A DNA stretch of 64,000 nucleotides from Sphingobacteriaceae bacterium (lineage in GTDB: Bacteria > Bacteroidota > Bacteroidia > B-17B0 > Aurantibacillaceae), in the NCBI GenBank assembly GCA_016705695.1, contig JADJLA010000018.1:248001-312000 (forward strand). Direction: 5' to 3'. Position 1 is the first letter of the stretch, and each line of letters begins with the position of its first letter. The notes below the pieces were generated by a model. It did no database searches, was not told the DNA's origin, and was given only the letters and a program-made list of their open reading frames with translations. Positions 33,670 through 43,450 of this stretch are shown here, one piece after another. The translations under genes were made by a program, and so were the position numbers.

Positions 33670-33677
33670 CAAAGATA
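33670..33677 (-). promoter_or_regulatory. -7 promoter box TATCTTTG of the DUF5606 gene
   Basis: Perfect TAnnTTTG on the minus strand, 23 bp before the ATG at 33646. Confidence 0.6.
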
Positions 33678-34025
33678 GGACTTTCTAGCGTACTGCAAAT
33701 AATTTTCTAAACTTATTTTATGGAAAAACAGCTGTACATAATGTTAAACATGAAGGTGTAAGGCAGCCATAATTAGGCCCGTACTTAATATTCCATATCA
33801 TTTGCAAGCTTTTCTGTTATAAAAAGCATTTTTAGGGAACGTGGAGACGTAAACGCTAATGAATTTATTAAACTAAACCTCGAACATAATGATGAACTGC
33901 AATTACGAATAAAAGAAACGGTTCTACATTTATATTAAAGATCGCAAACTTCATCACACTCATCATCAGCATGAATGAACCTGAGATCAAAAAGGGATTT
34001 TTCTTTTTTGCAACCGTTTATTTAT

Positions 34026-34033
34026 TACATTTG
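34026..34033 (+). promoter_or_regulatory. -7 promoter box TACATTTG of pepP
   Basis: Perfect TAnnTTTG with 4 bp to ATG 34038. It decides the start against an ATG-type extension to 33975 and predicts a leaderless mRNA. Confidence 0.65.
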
Positions 34034-34037
34034 CCCT

Positions 34038-35327
34038 ATGAAATACGCCCAAATACCAAACAGTTTATTTATTGATAACCGCAATAAATTCAAAAATTAT
34101 TTAAAGCCTAATTCACTTGCTGTTTTTTTTAGCAACGACATTATGCCAACAAATGGAGATGGTGCCATGGGATTTAAACAAAACAGCGACCTGTTCTACT
34201 TAACAGGAATTGATCAGGAAGATACTATTCTTGTAATTTTTCCTGATGTAAAAGACGGAAAGCATACCGAAGTTCTTTTTATTAAAGAAACCAGTGAGCT
34301 AATAGCTATTTGGGAAGGCGCAAAACTCACCAAAGATCAAGCTAAAGAAGTAAGCGGCATCAAAAATATTTATTGGTATACCGAATTTGATAAAGTATTT
34401 AGAACATTTGCTTTTCAAGCCGAGAATTTTTATTTGAATAGCAACGAGCATACACGTCGTTCAATTGACACACAAAGTGCTGAAGATCGTTTTAATTTAC
34501 GCTTACGCAACATGTATCCAATGCATACTGTTTTGCGCAGCGCGCCATTTATGCATCATATCCGCTCGGTTAAAAGTGCGGTGGAAATTGACCTCATCCA
34601 AAAAGCTTGCGATATCACCGAAAAAGGATTTCGCAGATTATTAAAATTTGTAAAGCCCGGCGTGTTTGAATACGAGATCGAAGCAGAATTAATTCACGAA
34701 TTTGTTCGAAATAAAAGCAAGGGCTTTGCGTATGGTCCAATTATTGCCGGCGGAAAAAACTCATGCGTTTTGCATTATGTTGAGAATGATAGAGAGTGCA
34801 AAGATGGAGATATTATTTTACTCGACGTTGCCGCAGAGTATGCCAACTACGCAAGCGATATGACGCGTGTTTTACCTATCAACGGAAAATTCACCAAGCG
34901 CCAGAAAGAAGTTTACAATGCAGTGTTGCACGTAAAAACAGAAGCAGAAAAACAATTGATCCCGGGAAATACGTTTGAAAAATACAATAAATATGTTGGC
35001 GATGTAATGACAGAGCAACTATTAAAACTTGGTCTTATTAAAACCGACGATGTAAAAAATCAAAACCCTGCCTGGCCCGCTTATAAAAAATATTTCATGC
35101 ATGGCACTTCGCATTTTTTAGGATTGGATGTACACGATCTGGGATTTTTCCACGAACCAATGCAAGCAGGGATGGTATTTACTGTTGAACCGGGAATTTA
35201 TATTCCGGAAGAAAATTTAGGAATTCGCTTAGAAGACAATCTTCTTATCACCACGAATGGAACTCAGAATCTCATGAAAAACATTCCTTTAAAAGCTGAG
35301 GAAATTGAGGACTTGATGCATTCATAA
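34038..35327 (+). CDS. pepP: Xaa-Pro aminopeptidase (M24B, PepP)
   Basis: Cytoplasmic metallopeptidase that removes an N-terminal residue preceding proline. The 429 residues comprise an N-terminal creatinase-like domain (about 1-170) and a pita-bread catalytic domain with the five metal ligands in their motifs: Asp in LLDVAAEY and YASDMTRVLP, His in HGTSHFLGLDVHD, Glu in FTVEPGIYIPEE and Glu in GIRLEDNLLIT. Length fits PepP. Start chosen as the ATG next to the TACATTTG box. Confidence 0.93.
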   Translation: MKYAQIPNSLFIDNRNKFKNYLKPNSLAVFFSNDIMPTNGDGAMGFKQNSDLFYLTGIDQEDTILVIFPDVKDGKHTEVLFIKETSELIAIWEGAKLTKDQAKEVSGIKNIYWYTEFDKVFRTFAFQAENFYLNSNEHTRRSIDTQSAEDRFNLRLRNMYPMHTVLRSAPFMHHIRSVKSAVEIDLIQKACDITEKGFRRLLKFVKPGVFEYEIEAELIHEFVRNKSKGFAYGPIIAGGKNSCVLHYVENDRECKDGDIILLDVAAEYANYASDMTRVLPINGKFTKRQKEVYNAVLHVKTEAEKQLIPGNTFEKYNKYVGDVMTEQLLKLGLIKTDDVKNQNPAWPAYKKYFMHGTSHFLGLDVHDLGFFHEPMQAGMVFTVEPGIYIPEENLGIRLEDNLLITTNGTQNLMKNIPLKAEEIEDLMHS

Positions 35328-35330
35328 GTA

Positions 35331-35364
35331 ACCACTTAAACGGCTCTTCCTACCACTTAAACGG
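35331..35364. repeat. 13-bp direct repeat upstream of the T9SS protein gene
   Basis: ACCACTTAAACGG occurs at 35331-35343 and 35352-35364, a 21-bp period (two helical turns), about 70 bp before a -7-like box (TAACTTTA, 35435-35442). Confidence 0.55.
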
Positions 35365-35468
35365 TAAAAATAAGCGTTTAGAATAAAAACGTATCTAATT
35401 CGCTTTAGAACTTGCACTAATAAGGGGCTTTCATTAACTTTATAGGAATAAATAAACCTATCAACGAC

Positions 35469-38400
35469 ATGAAAAAAGGATTACTTTTTGTTTTAAGCAT
35501 TTGTTATTTCTCTTCGTTTTCGCAAGAGTGGACAGCTAACTTAGATTCAAACGCAAACTTTTATGATATAAAAGCTGCATTTGAAAATTATTGGAAAGAT
35601 AAAACCCCCGAGCGTGGTCAAGGATATAAGCAAATGCAACGTTGGATATGGGCTATGGAACCTCGTGTTTATCCTTCAGGAGATCTTAAAAACGTAAGTG
35701 CCGCAAGGGACTACGCTGAGTATAAAAAATACAAGGAAAGTTTTCCTGCAGCCAAACAAATTAGTTCTGCAGCTATTTCTGCTACTACAGCAAATTGGAC
35801 AGCTCTTGGGCCATTTGGTTCTGCATCAAATACTGGCGCAGGGCGCTTACAGTGCGTTCGCTTTCACCCTGCCGGAACAAATACGGTTTTTGTTGGAGCA
35901 GCTTCGGGTGGATTATGGAAATCAACAAATGGTGGAACTTCGTGGGCCACATCAACCGATGATATTGCTTCTTTAGGAGTTTCCGATGTTGTGGTAAATC
36001 CATCAAATAATAATATCATTTACATTTCAACCGGCGATTTCGACGGAGCGCCAAGTGGTTATTCAGGAGGGGATTCAAAATCAGTAGGAGTATTAAAATC
36101 AACTGATGCCGGGGTAACATGGAACGCAACAGGACTTAATTGGACCACAAGTCAAGATAGATTTATATCCAAACTATTGATGAACCCTTCAAATAATAAC
36201 GAATTATTTGCATTCACCTCTGTAGGCATCTATCGTACGCAGGATGCGGCCGCTACTTGGTCGCTTATTGCAAATGGTTATTTTAAAGACGGCGAATACA
36301 AGCCGGGTGATCCAACTGTAATTTACGCAGCTAACGGCAATACAGTTTTAAAATCAACCAATGGAGGAGCGTCTTTTGCCGGCACAACTTTTAATGCTTC
36401 AGGCATAGGGCAGATTCGCATTGCAGTTACAGCAGCTAATCCAAATTATTTATATATAGTTGGTACTTCAGGAACTAATGCGTTTGGGCGTTTAGTTCGT
36501 TCAACTGATGCTGCCGGAACTTTCTCAACCATGTCAACTACTCCAAATATTTTGGGAGGAACTCAAGGCTGGTATGATCTTTCTATAGCAGCTAACCCAT
36601 TTAACGCAAACGACATTTGTGTTGGTGGTATTGATGTTTGGAGATCTACAAATGGTGGATCAAGCTGGATACAAAAATCATTTGCATATACCGCCGGCCC
36701 TTATGTTCATCCCGACCAACACGATGCGATTTACTCAAGCAGCACAACAATTTGGGTAGCCCACGATGGCGGAGTTGACAGAAGCACGAATAGCGGTAGC
36801 ACTTGGACAAGCATGAACGGGAATATGAATATTTCACAACCGTATTATCTCGGTGTATCGGCAACAAGTCCAACACGAATTGTTGCAGGTTTACAAGACA
36901 ATGGTAGTATTGTTTACAATGGAACAAATTGGTTTTTAGGAAAAGGTGGAGACGGAATGGATTGTTTTATTGATTGGAATAACCCAAACATTATTGTTGC
37001 ATCTTCACAAAACGGCGGCCATGGCAGAAGCACCAATGGGGGCGCTAATTTTTCAAATATCGTTTCAGGTTTATCCGGAACGGCTAATTGGGTTTCACCA
37101 ATTTGTCAAGATCCAAATGTTTCAACAACGTATTATGCAGGGCGCCAACATGTATTCAGGTCAACCAACTCAGGTTCGTCATGGTCTCAATTTGGAACAC
37201 TACCTGGCTCTGGTGATGTTTTGTATATTAATCCCGCACCATCAAATCCTAGTGTTATTTATGCAGGAAGAGGAACTGCTATTTACAAAACAATCAATGG
37301 TGGTACAACCTGGAGCGCAATTACCGGAACTATTCCTGTTGTAGGAAAGATAACCGATATTGAAGTTGAGAATGGCAATGCGAATCACGTTTACCTTACT
37401 CTTTCGGGTTATGTGGCAGGAAATAAAGTATTCTTCTCTAACGACGGCGGCGCAACTTGGACAAACATATCAGCAGGACTTCCGAATTTACCTGCAAACT
37501 GTATTGTTTATAGAAAGAACAGCCCGGGAGGCATTTACGTGGGGATGGATCACGGTATTTATTACCGCGAGTCAAGTATGAGTTCTTTCATTCCTTATGA
37601 TGCAGGGTTGCCTAATGTATGGGTAAACGATATGGAAATTTATTATCCTACAGGAAAATTAAGAGCTGCAACATATGGTCGCGGCATGTGGGAAACTAAT
37701 CTTTATTCAAATCCAACCGCTCCGCCATCGGCATATTTTAGTAATAACTTTACATCAGCTTGTATAAATGTTCCCTTTGTATTTAATGATCAATCGGCAA
37801 ATACACCGGTATCTTGGAGCTGGAGTTTTCCAGGTGGAGTACCTGCTACATCAACGGCACAAAATCCAGTTGTTACCTATGCTGCAACCGGCGTTTACAC
37901 TGTTACATTGATCTCAACAAATGGTAATGGCCCAAGCACGCCTTACACATCAACTATAATGGTTAATACAACACCAACGATCTCTGCATCAAACCCAAGT
38001 GTATGTGTTGGGTCTAACACAAACATCCCAGTTTCAACAAATGGAATTTTTGTGAATTGGTCAACTGGGTTTAGTGGACCTTCACTTAACCTGATCGCCG
38101 TAACCACTTCATCGGTATATTCATATACTGTGTCTTTAGGAGCCTGCACGGTTGCTAGTACCTCATCGCTAACTGTGTGGCCGGTTCCTGCATCACCGGT
38201 TGTGTCTACTAATGGTAATTCGTTAACAACCGCATCTGCAACAACATATCAATGGCTTTTAAATGGAACTCCAATTCCGGGTGCAACAAACCAAGATTAT
38301 CTTCCTTCTTCAGATGGCTGGTATTCGGTTGATGTAACAAACAGTTTTGGATGCAGCAGCTCAGGAACATCGATTTATATTTCCATTACTGCGTTAGCAT

Positions 38401-38663
38401 CTAATGAGAAATTACTTTCGGGTATAAGGTTGAGCCCTAATCCTGCAAAAGATATATTAACCGTTACACGCGAAGATGGCGGAAGAACTGCTGTAAATTA
38501 TGAGGTAATAAGTATAGTTGGACAAAAAGTTCTAAGCGGAACGCTCAAATTTGATAATTCTACCGAAACACCTTTGAATATACAGGTTTTAGCGCCAGGC
38601 ACATATATAATTAAGCTGAATGCCAACGGTAAAGCAGCAGCAATAAAGTTCATAAAAGAATAG
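35469..38663 (+). CDS. T9SS-secreted protein with BNR/VPS10-type propeller and PKD domain
   Basis: The 1064 residues have a signal peptide (1-18, ending FSSFSQ), a long propeller region (about 100-750) with many BNR/Asp-box-like repeats (GLWKSTNGGTSWA, VLKSTDAGVTWN, VFRSTNSGSSWSQ, IYKTINGGTTW), a PKD domain (about 752-835, with WSWSFPGGVPA and YTVTLIST), Ig-like segments, and a type A T9SS sorting domain (from IRLSPNPAKDILTV to AIKFIKE). The propeller resembles sialidase/sortilin or photosynthesis-repair-type folds, but no catalytic residues are assigned. Probably a surface-exposed adhesin or enzyme. Monocistronic. Confidence 0.9.
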   Translation: MKKGLLFVLSICYFSSFSQEWTANLDSNANFYDIKAAFENYWKDKTPERGQGYKQMQRWIWAMEPRVYPSGDLKNVSAARDYAEYKKYKESFPAAKQISSAAISATTANWTALGPFGSASNTGAGRLQCVRFHPAGTNTVFVGAASGGLWKSTNGGTSWATSTDDIASLGVSDVVVNPSNNNIIYISTGDFDGAPSGYSGGDSKSVGVLKSTDAGVTWNATGLNWTTSQDRFISKLLMNPSNNNELFAFTSVGIYRTQDAAATWSLIANGYFKDGEYKPGDPTVIYAANGNTVLKSTNGGASFAGTTFNASGIGQIRIAVTAANPNYLYIVGTSGTNAFGRLVRSTDAAGTFSTMSTTPNILGGTQGWYDLSIAANPFNANDICVGGIDVWRSTNGGSSWIQKSFAYTAGPYVHPDQHDAIYSSSTTIWVAHDGGVDRSTNSGSTWTSMNGNMNISQPYYLGVSATSPTRIVAGLQDNGSIVYNGTNWFLGKGGDGMDCFIDWNNPNIIVASSQNGGHGRSTNGGANFSNIVSGLSGTANWVSPICQDPNVSTTYYAGRQHVFRSTNSGSSWSQFGTLPGSGDVLYINPAPSNPSVIYAGRGTAIYKTINGGTTWSAITGTIPVVGKITDIEVENGNANHVYLTLSGYVAGNKVFFSNDGGATWTNISAGLPNLPANCIVYRKNSPGGIYVGMDHGIYYRESSMSSFIPYDAGLPNVWVNDMEIYYPTGKLRAATYGRGMWETNLYSNPTAPPSAYFSNNFTSACINVPFVFNDQSANTPVSWSWSFPGGVPATSTAQNPVVTYAATGVYTVTLISTNGNGPSTPYTSTIMVNTTPTISASNPSVCVGSNTNIPVSTNGIFVNWSTGFSGPSLNLIAVTTSSVYSYTVSLGACTVASTSSLTVWPVPASPVVSTNGNSLTTASATTYQWLLNGTPIPGATNQDYLPSSDGWYSVDVTNSFGCSSSGTSIYISITALASNEKLLSGIRLSPNPAKDILTVTREDGGRTAVNYEVISIVGQKVLSGTLKFDNSTETPLNIQVLAPGTYIIKLNANGKAAAIKFIKE

Positions 38664-38683
38664 GTATTTCGACTTTAAAAAAA

Positions 38684-38739
38684 AGACTGTAATTCTTGAT
38701 GATTTCCATAAAAATGGTTATCCTTACAGTCTAATTTTA
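38684..38739. promoter_or_regulatory. Inverted repeat at the nuo operon promoter
   Basis: Perfect 9-bp arms AGACTGTAA (38684-38692) and TTACAGTCT (38724-38732) flank 31 bp; the right arm overlaps a one-mismatch -7 box (TAATTTTA, 38732-38739), 15 bp before nuoA. It could be an operator or the terminator of the upstream gene. Confidence 0.45.
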
Positions 38740-38753
38740 AAGCGTCGGATAAC

Positions 38754-39128
38754 ATGAACCAGGCTTCATCTCCAATCGATTATCTTCCAATTGTTTTAAT
38801 GTTTTTAGTAGCCATTGGCTTTGTGGTTACAGCCATGGTTGCTTCGCATTTACTTGGCCCTAAACGAAATACAAAAATTAAACTCGAATCCTTTGAGTGC
38901 GGTATCGAAACGCACGGAAACGCGCGCTTACCCTTTTCTATTAAATATTTCCTTGTGGCAATTTTATTCGTTTTATTCGATATTGAGGTAATCTTCATGT
39001 ATCCATGGGCAGTTAACTTTAAAGAGCTTGGAATGTTAGGCGTTGTTGAGGTATTTTCTTTCATCGCCTTGCTACTCGTTGGGTTTTATTATATGATATC
39101 CAAGAACGCGTTAAAGTGGGAAGAATAA
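38754..39128 (+). CDS. nuoA: NADH-quinone oxidoreductase subunit A
   Basis: Small membrane subunit of complex I, 124 residues with three transmembrane helices and the conserved loop KLESFECGIETHGNARLPFS and FDIEVIFMYPWAV. First gene of a complete nuoA-N operon; a hairpin lies in the 81-bp gap to nuoB. Confidence 0.95.
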   Translation: MNQASSPIDYLPIVLMFLVAIGFVVTAMVASHLLGPKRNTKIKLESFECGIETHGNARLPFSIKYFLVAILFVLFDIEVIFMYPWAVNFKELGMLGVVEVFSFIALLLVGFYYMISKNALKWEE

Positions 39129-39148
39129 TTAATTAGTGAAGTTGAGCA

Positions 39149-39185
39149 TTAGTGAATTAACTGAATTAACTCATCAATTCACTAA
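39149..39185 (+). repeat. Hairpin between nuoA and nuoB
   Basis: Perfect 10-bp arms TTAGTGAATT (39149-39158) and AATTCACTAA (39176-39185) in the only sizeable gap of the early nuo operon; a possible mRNA processing or stability element. Confidence 0.5.
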
Positions 39186-39209
39186 CTCACCAAATCAAAA
39201 AATCAAAAA

Positions 39210-39773
39210 ATGAGCAACAAACCTATAAAACGCACTAAGCTGGAAATGGCTAAAAGTCCTCAAGGAATTGAAGGCCCCGGTTTTTTTGCTGCAAAACTAG
39301 AAGACGTTATTGGCTTAGCGCGCGCAAATTCGTTATGGCCTTTGCCATTTGCAACATCATGTTGCGGAATTGAATTTATGGCAACCATGGCAAGTGACTA
39401 CGACTTGGCACGTTTTGGATCTGAGCGGTTGAGTTTTTCTCCACGCCAAGCAGATATGCTTATGGTAATGGGAACTATCGCTAAAAAAATGGGACCAATT
39501 TTGCGTCAAGTATACGAGCAAATGGCAGAACCAAGATGGGTTCTCTCAGTTGGTGCTTGCGCTAGTAGCGGTGGAATTTTTGATACTTACAGCGTACTTC
39601 AAGGAATTGATCGTATCATTCCGGTTGACGTTTATGTTCCCGGATGTCCTCCACGCCCAGAACAAATTATAGAAGGACTTTTAAAAATAAAAGAATTAGC
39701 CAAGAATGAGTCTCTGCGCAGAAGAAATTCTCCGGAGTATAAAAAATTAATGAACAGTTACGGAATTGAATAA
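39210..39773 (+). CDS. nuoB: NADH-quinone oxidoreductase subunit B
   Basis: Peripheral-arm subunit that holds the terminal 4Fe-4S cluster N2. The 187 residues have all ligand motifs: tandem Cys in FATSCCGIEFMATM, Cys in SVGACASSGG and Cys in YVPGCPPRPEQ. Its stop is 4 bp before nuoC. Confidence 0.96.
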   Translation: MSNKPIKRTKLEMAKSPQGIEGPGFFAAKLEDVIGLARANSLWPLPFATSCCGIEFMATMASDYDLARFGSERLSFSPRQADMLMVMGTIAKKMGPILRQVYEQMAEPRWVLSVGACASSGGIFDTYSVLQGIDRIIPVDVYVPGCPPRPEQIIEGLLKIKELAKNESLRRRNSPEYKKLMNSYGIE

Positions 39774-39777
39774 TATC

Positions 39778-40278
39778 ATGAGTCAAGACCTACTTAATAA
39801 ATTAACCGAATCCATTAACCAAAACATTAGTGGTGCCATTGAGAAAGCAGAGTTGCCTTACGATTTTGCAACGATCACAATTCACAAAGAGCACATTCAC
39901 GAAGTATTGGAGTTTTTGAAAAACGATAAGAATTGGAATTTCCATTTCTTAACAGATCTTACCGGATTTCAAACAGCAGACGAAAAACAATTAGGTGTTG
40001 TGTATCATTTGCACAATATGATGACAAATATTCGCGTGCGCATCAAAACACATTTTGATATTAATAAACCCGAGATCCCAACAGCAACTAATCTTTGGCC
40101 GGGAGCAAATTGGATGGAAAGAGAGACCTTTGATTTTTACGGCATTAAATTTAAAGGGCATCCTAACTTAAAACGAATTTTGAATGTAGATGAGATGGAT
40201 ATTTTTCCTTTAAGAAAAGAATATCCGCTCGAAGATCAACAACGCGAAGACAAGGATAATAAAATGTTTGGACGATAA
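39778..40278 (+). CDS. nuoC: NADH-quinone oxidoreductase subunit C
   Basis: A 166-residue, 30-kDa-type peripheral subunit with the signature WMERETFDFYGIKFKGHPN and the C-terminal RKEYPLEDQQRED. It is separate from nuoD, unlike the fused nuoCD of E. coli. The ATG 39778 is preferred over an in-frame TTG (39766) inside nuoB. Confidence 0.95.
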   Translation: MSQDLLNKLTESINQNISGAIEKAELPYDFATITIHKEHIHEVLEFLKNDKNWNFHFLTDLTGFQTADEKQLGVVYHLHNMMTNIRVRIKTHFDINKPEIPTATNLWPGANWMERETFDFYGIKFKGHPNLKRILNVDEMDIFPLRKEYPLEDQQREDKDNKMFGR

Positions 40279-40288
40279 AATTTTTGTA

Positions 40289-41503
40289 ATGGCAAAAAAA
40301 GAACCTATTAAGAACACAGAAGATTTTGTAGAAGAAAAAGAATATTCCATTCTTAACCTTGGCCCAACACATCCTGCAACTCACGGAATTTTTCAAAACG
40401 TTTTGAAAATGGACGGCGAGATCATTCACGAAGCTACGCCAACTGTTGGATATATTCATCGCGCATTCGAAAAATTAGCCGAACGCCGCCCTTACGCACA
40501 AATAACAACGCTTACCGATCGCTTAAATTACTGTTCATCTCCAATAAATAATATGGGCTGGCACATGACAGTTGAAAAACTCATCGGGGCTAAATTACCA
40601 AAGCGCGTAGAGTATATGCGTGTTATTGTAATGGAACTTTCTCGCATTGCCGATCATTTAATTTGTAATTCGGTTATTGGAGTTGATACAGGTGCCATGA
40701 CGGGCTTCCTTTATATCTTTCAATGGCGTGAAAAAATTTACGACATATTTGAATCTATTTGCGGGGCGCGTTTAACTACTAACATGGGACGCATTGGAGG
40801 ATTTGAACGCGAGTGGCCACAAAAAACTTGGGATCTTATCGATTCATTCTTGAAAAATTATCCAAAAGGATTACAAGAGTTTGCTAATTTGCTTGAGCGC
40901 AATAAAATTTTTATGGATCGCACAATTAATTGTGGACCAATAAGCGCAGAGATGGCTTTGAGTTATAGTTTTACCGGTCCAAATTTACGCGCAGCCGGAG
41001 TTGATTATGATGTGCGCGTTGCTACACCATACTCATCTTACGAAGATTTTAATTTTACTGTTCCAATTGGAACAAGCGGTGATACTTACGATCGCTTCAT
41101 GGTTCGCCAAGAAGAAATGTATCAATCCATGGAGATCATCAAACAAGCCATTAAGAATATGCCAAAAGAAGGCGGCTTTCATGCCGATGTTCCAGATTTT
41201 TATTTACCGCCAAAGCAAGAAGTTTATAATAACATGGAAGCATTGATCTACCATTTCAAAATTGTAATGGGAGAAACAGATGTTCCAAAAGGAGAAATTT
41301 ATCATAGTGTAGAAGGAGGAAATGGAGAGTTAGGATTTTATTTACAAAGCGATGGAGGAAGAACACCTTTCCGTTTGCATTTCCGCCGCCCTTGTTTTAT
41401 TTATTATCAAGCTTATCCTGAAATGATAAAAGGAAGTATGTTAAGCGATGCGATCATTACCATGAGTAGCATGAACGTGATCGCCGGAGAATTAGACGCA
41501 TAG
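40289..41503 (+). CDS. nuoD: NADH-quinone oxidoreductase subunit D
   Basis: The 49-kDa-type subunit lining the quinone cavity, 404 residues from ATG 40289 (the 40268 start lies inside nuoC). Motifs include LNLGPTHPATHGIFQ, TVGYIHRAFEKLAE, TDRLNYCSSPINN and the C-terminal RLHFRRPCF. 23 bp separate it from nuoE. Confidence 0.95.
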   Translation: MAKKEPIKNTEDFVEEKEYSILNLGPTHPATHGIFQNVLKMDGEIIHEATPTVGYIHRAFEKLAERRPYAQITTLTDRLNYCSSPINNMGWHMTVEKLIGAKLPKRVEYMRVIVMELSRIADHLICNSVIGVDTGAMTGFLYIFQWREKIYDIFESICGARLTTNMGRIGGFEREWPQKTWDLIDSFLKNYPKGLQEFANLLERNKIFMDRTINCGPISAEMALSYSFTGPNLRAAGVDYDVRVATPYSSYEDFNFTVPIGTSGDTYDRFMVRQEEMYQSMEIIKQAIKNMPKEGGFHADVPDFYLPPKQEVYNNMEALIYHFKIVMGETDVPKGEIYHSVEGGNGELGFYLQSDGGRTPFRLHFRRPCFIYYQAYPEMIKGSMLSDAIITMSSMNVIAGELDA

Positions 41504-41526
41504 AATTTTTTATAGAAATTGTAGAA

Positions 41527-42108
41527 ATGGGAAGTCAAGTACACGGAACACAGGAATTCAACAAAAGCAAACGCGCCGAAATAAAATTCAGCGAAGAAGC
41601 TATGGCAATTGTAAAAGGGATCGTAAGTCACTATCCCGAAGGAAAACAAAAATCAGCATTGTTGCCGGTACTACATGTTGCGCAAGCTGAATTTGGCGGA
41701 TGGTTAAGTCCTGAGGTGATGGATTATGTTGCTGAGGTTTTAAAAATAAAACCAATTGAGGTATTTGAAGTAGCATCATTCTATACCATGTACAACTTAA
41801 AACCGGTTGGCAAATGTGTGTTAGAAGTTTGTCAAACATCTTCGTGTTGGTTAAATGGCGCAGAAGATATTGTAAAATATATTGAGAAGAAACTGAACAT
41901 TAAAGTTGGCGAAACTACAAAAGACGGAATGTTCACTTTAAAAACGGCAGAATGTTTAGGCTCTTGCGGAACAGCACCCATGTTACAATGCGGCGCTTCA
42001 TATCACGAGAATTTAACTTACGCTAAAGTAGATACAATATTGGAAACGTATAAAGCGGAAGGCAAATTAAGAAGTTATACAGATTTAGATTATAAAAATA
42101 CTTTATAG
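41527..42108 (+). CDS. nuoE: NADH-quinone oxidoreductase subunit E
   Basis: Thioredoxin-like 24-kDa-type subunit binding 2Fe-2S cluster N1a. The 193 residues show the four ligands as CQTSSCW and ECLGSCG, preceded by VASFYTMYNLKPVGK. Four bp to nuoF. Confidence 0.95.
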   Translation: MGSQVHGTQEFNKSKRAEIKFSEEAMAIVKGIVSHYPEGKQKSALLPVLHVAQAEFGGWLSPEVMDYVAEVLKIKPIEVFEVASFYTMYNLKPVGKCVLEVCQTSSCWLNGAEDIVKYIEKKLNIKVGETTKDGMFTLKTAECLGSCGTAPMLQCGASYHENLTYAKVDTILETYKAEGKLRSYTDLDYKNTL

Positions 42109-42112
42109 ATCC

Positions 42113-43450
42113 ATGGGAAGAAAACTTTTAATACATAACGACAAAGTGCCAAACATCCATACCTTGGAAGTTTATCGTGCGCACGGCGGTTATGCTTCGG
42201 TTGAGAAGGCATTAAAAACAATGACACCCGACCAAGTAACTGATGAAGTAAAAAAATCAGGATTGCGTGGTCGCGGTGGGGCAGGTTTCCCAACAGGATT
42301 AAAATGGAGTTTCCTTGCAAAACCCGAAGGCGTTCCGCGTTACTTAGTTTGTAATGCTGATGAATCGGAGCCCGGAACTTTTAAAGATCGTTATTTAATG
42401 GAGCACATTCCTCATGCATTAATTGAAGGAATGATCACTTCGTCATACGCGTTAGGAGCAAAAACATCTTACATATACATCAGAGGCGAATATTTTTATG
42501 TAGCTCGTATTGTTGAAAATGCAATTAGAGAAGCATATGCTGCAGGATTGTTAGGCGAAAATATTTTAGGAACAAATTTTTCTCACGATTGTTATGTACA
42601 AGTTGGTGGTGGCGCTTATATCTGCGGAGAAGAAACAGCTTTATTAGAATCGTTAGAAGGCAAACGTGGTAATCCGCGTATCAAGCCTCCATTTCCTGCG
42701 GTTGCGGGCTTGTGGGGTTGCCCTACTGTGGTAAATAATGTGGAAACAATTGCGGCCGTTTGCCCAATTGTAAATATGGGTGGTGATGAGTACGCAAAAA
42801 TTGGTGTTGGTAAATCAACTGGCACAAAATTAATTTCTGCATCCGGCCATATCAATAAACCTGGTGTTTATGAAATTGAATTAGGCATTACCGTAGAAGA
42901 TTTTATTTACAGCGAAGAATATTGTGGCGGTATTCGTAATGGAAAAAAACTAAAAGCGGTTGTAGCAGGAGGATCATCAGTTCCAATTCTTCCAGCGGAA
43001 TTAATTTTAAAAACAGCCAAAGGCGAGCCTCGTTTAATGACGTACGAAAGTTTATCTGACGGTGGATTCCAAACAGGAACCATGTTAGGTTCTGGTGGAT
43101 TTATTGCGATGGATGAAGACACAAGCATTGTAAAAAATCTATTTACGTTCGCTCGTTTTTATCATCACGAAAGTTGTGGACAATGTTCGCCATGTCGTGA
43201 AGGCACAGGTTGGATGGAAAAAATATTGAAAAAATTCTTAAACGGAACAGCAAATGAAAGTGATGTGGAATTACTTTGGGACATTCAAAGTAAAATTGAA
43301 GGAAAAACAATTTGTCCTTTAGGTGAAGCAGCAGCGTGGCCGGTGGCAGCAGCTATTCGTCATTTCAAACAAGAGTTTTTGGATATTGCAAAGAGCAAGA
43401 AATTTATAGACGTGAGTCATTATAACAGATTAAATAAAATTACTGCGTAA
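42113..43450 (+). CDS. nuoF: NADH-quinone oxidoreductase subunit F
   Basis: NADH- and FMN-binding subunit, 445 residues. Seen are the Gly-rich nucleotide loop LRGRGGAGFPTGLKW, NADESEPGTFKDR, and the 4Fe-4S (N3) ligands HESCGQCSPCREG plus CPLG near the end. Its TAA stop overlaps the nuoG ATG (TAATG). Confidence 0.96.
   Translation: MGRKLLIHNDKVPNIHTLEVYRAHGGYASVEKALKTMTPDQVTDEVKKSGLRGRGGAGFPTGLKWSFLAKPEGVPRYLVCNADESEPGTFKDRYLMEHIPHALIEGMITSSYALGAKTSYIYIRGEYFYVARIVENAIREAYAAGLLGENILGTNFSHDCYVQVGGGAYICGEETALLESLEGKRGNPRIKPPFPAVAGLWGCPTVVNNVETIAAVCPIVNMGGDEYAKIGVGKSTGTKLISASGHINKPGVYEIELGITVEDFIYSEEYCGGIRNGKKLKAVVAGGSSVPILPAELILKTAKGEPRLMTYESLSDGGFQTGTMLGSGGFIAMDEDTSIVKNLFTFARFYHHESCGQCSPCREGTGWMEKILKKFLNGTANESDVELLWDIQSKIEGKTICPLGEAAAWPVAAAIRHFKQEFLDIAKSKKFIDVSHYNRLNKITA

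Larger units (their letters stand above)
33647..34037. other. Intergenic region before pepP
   Basis: A 390-bp gap holding the divergent promoters (33670-33677 minus, 34026-34033 plus). Between them, 33800-33940 on the plus strand is a start-less frame of about 45 codons ending VLHLY and a stop, with coherent residues (KSIFRERGDVNANEFIKLN), possibly the worn 3' end of a lost gene. Confidence 0.4.
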
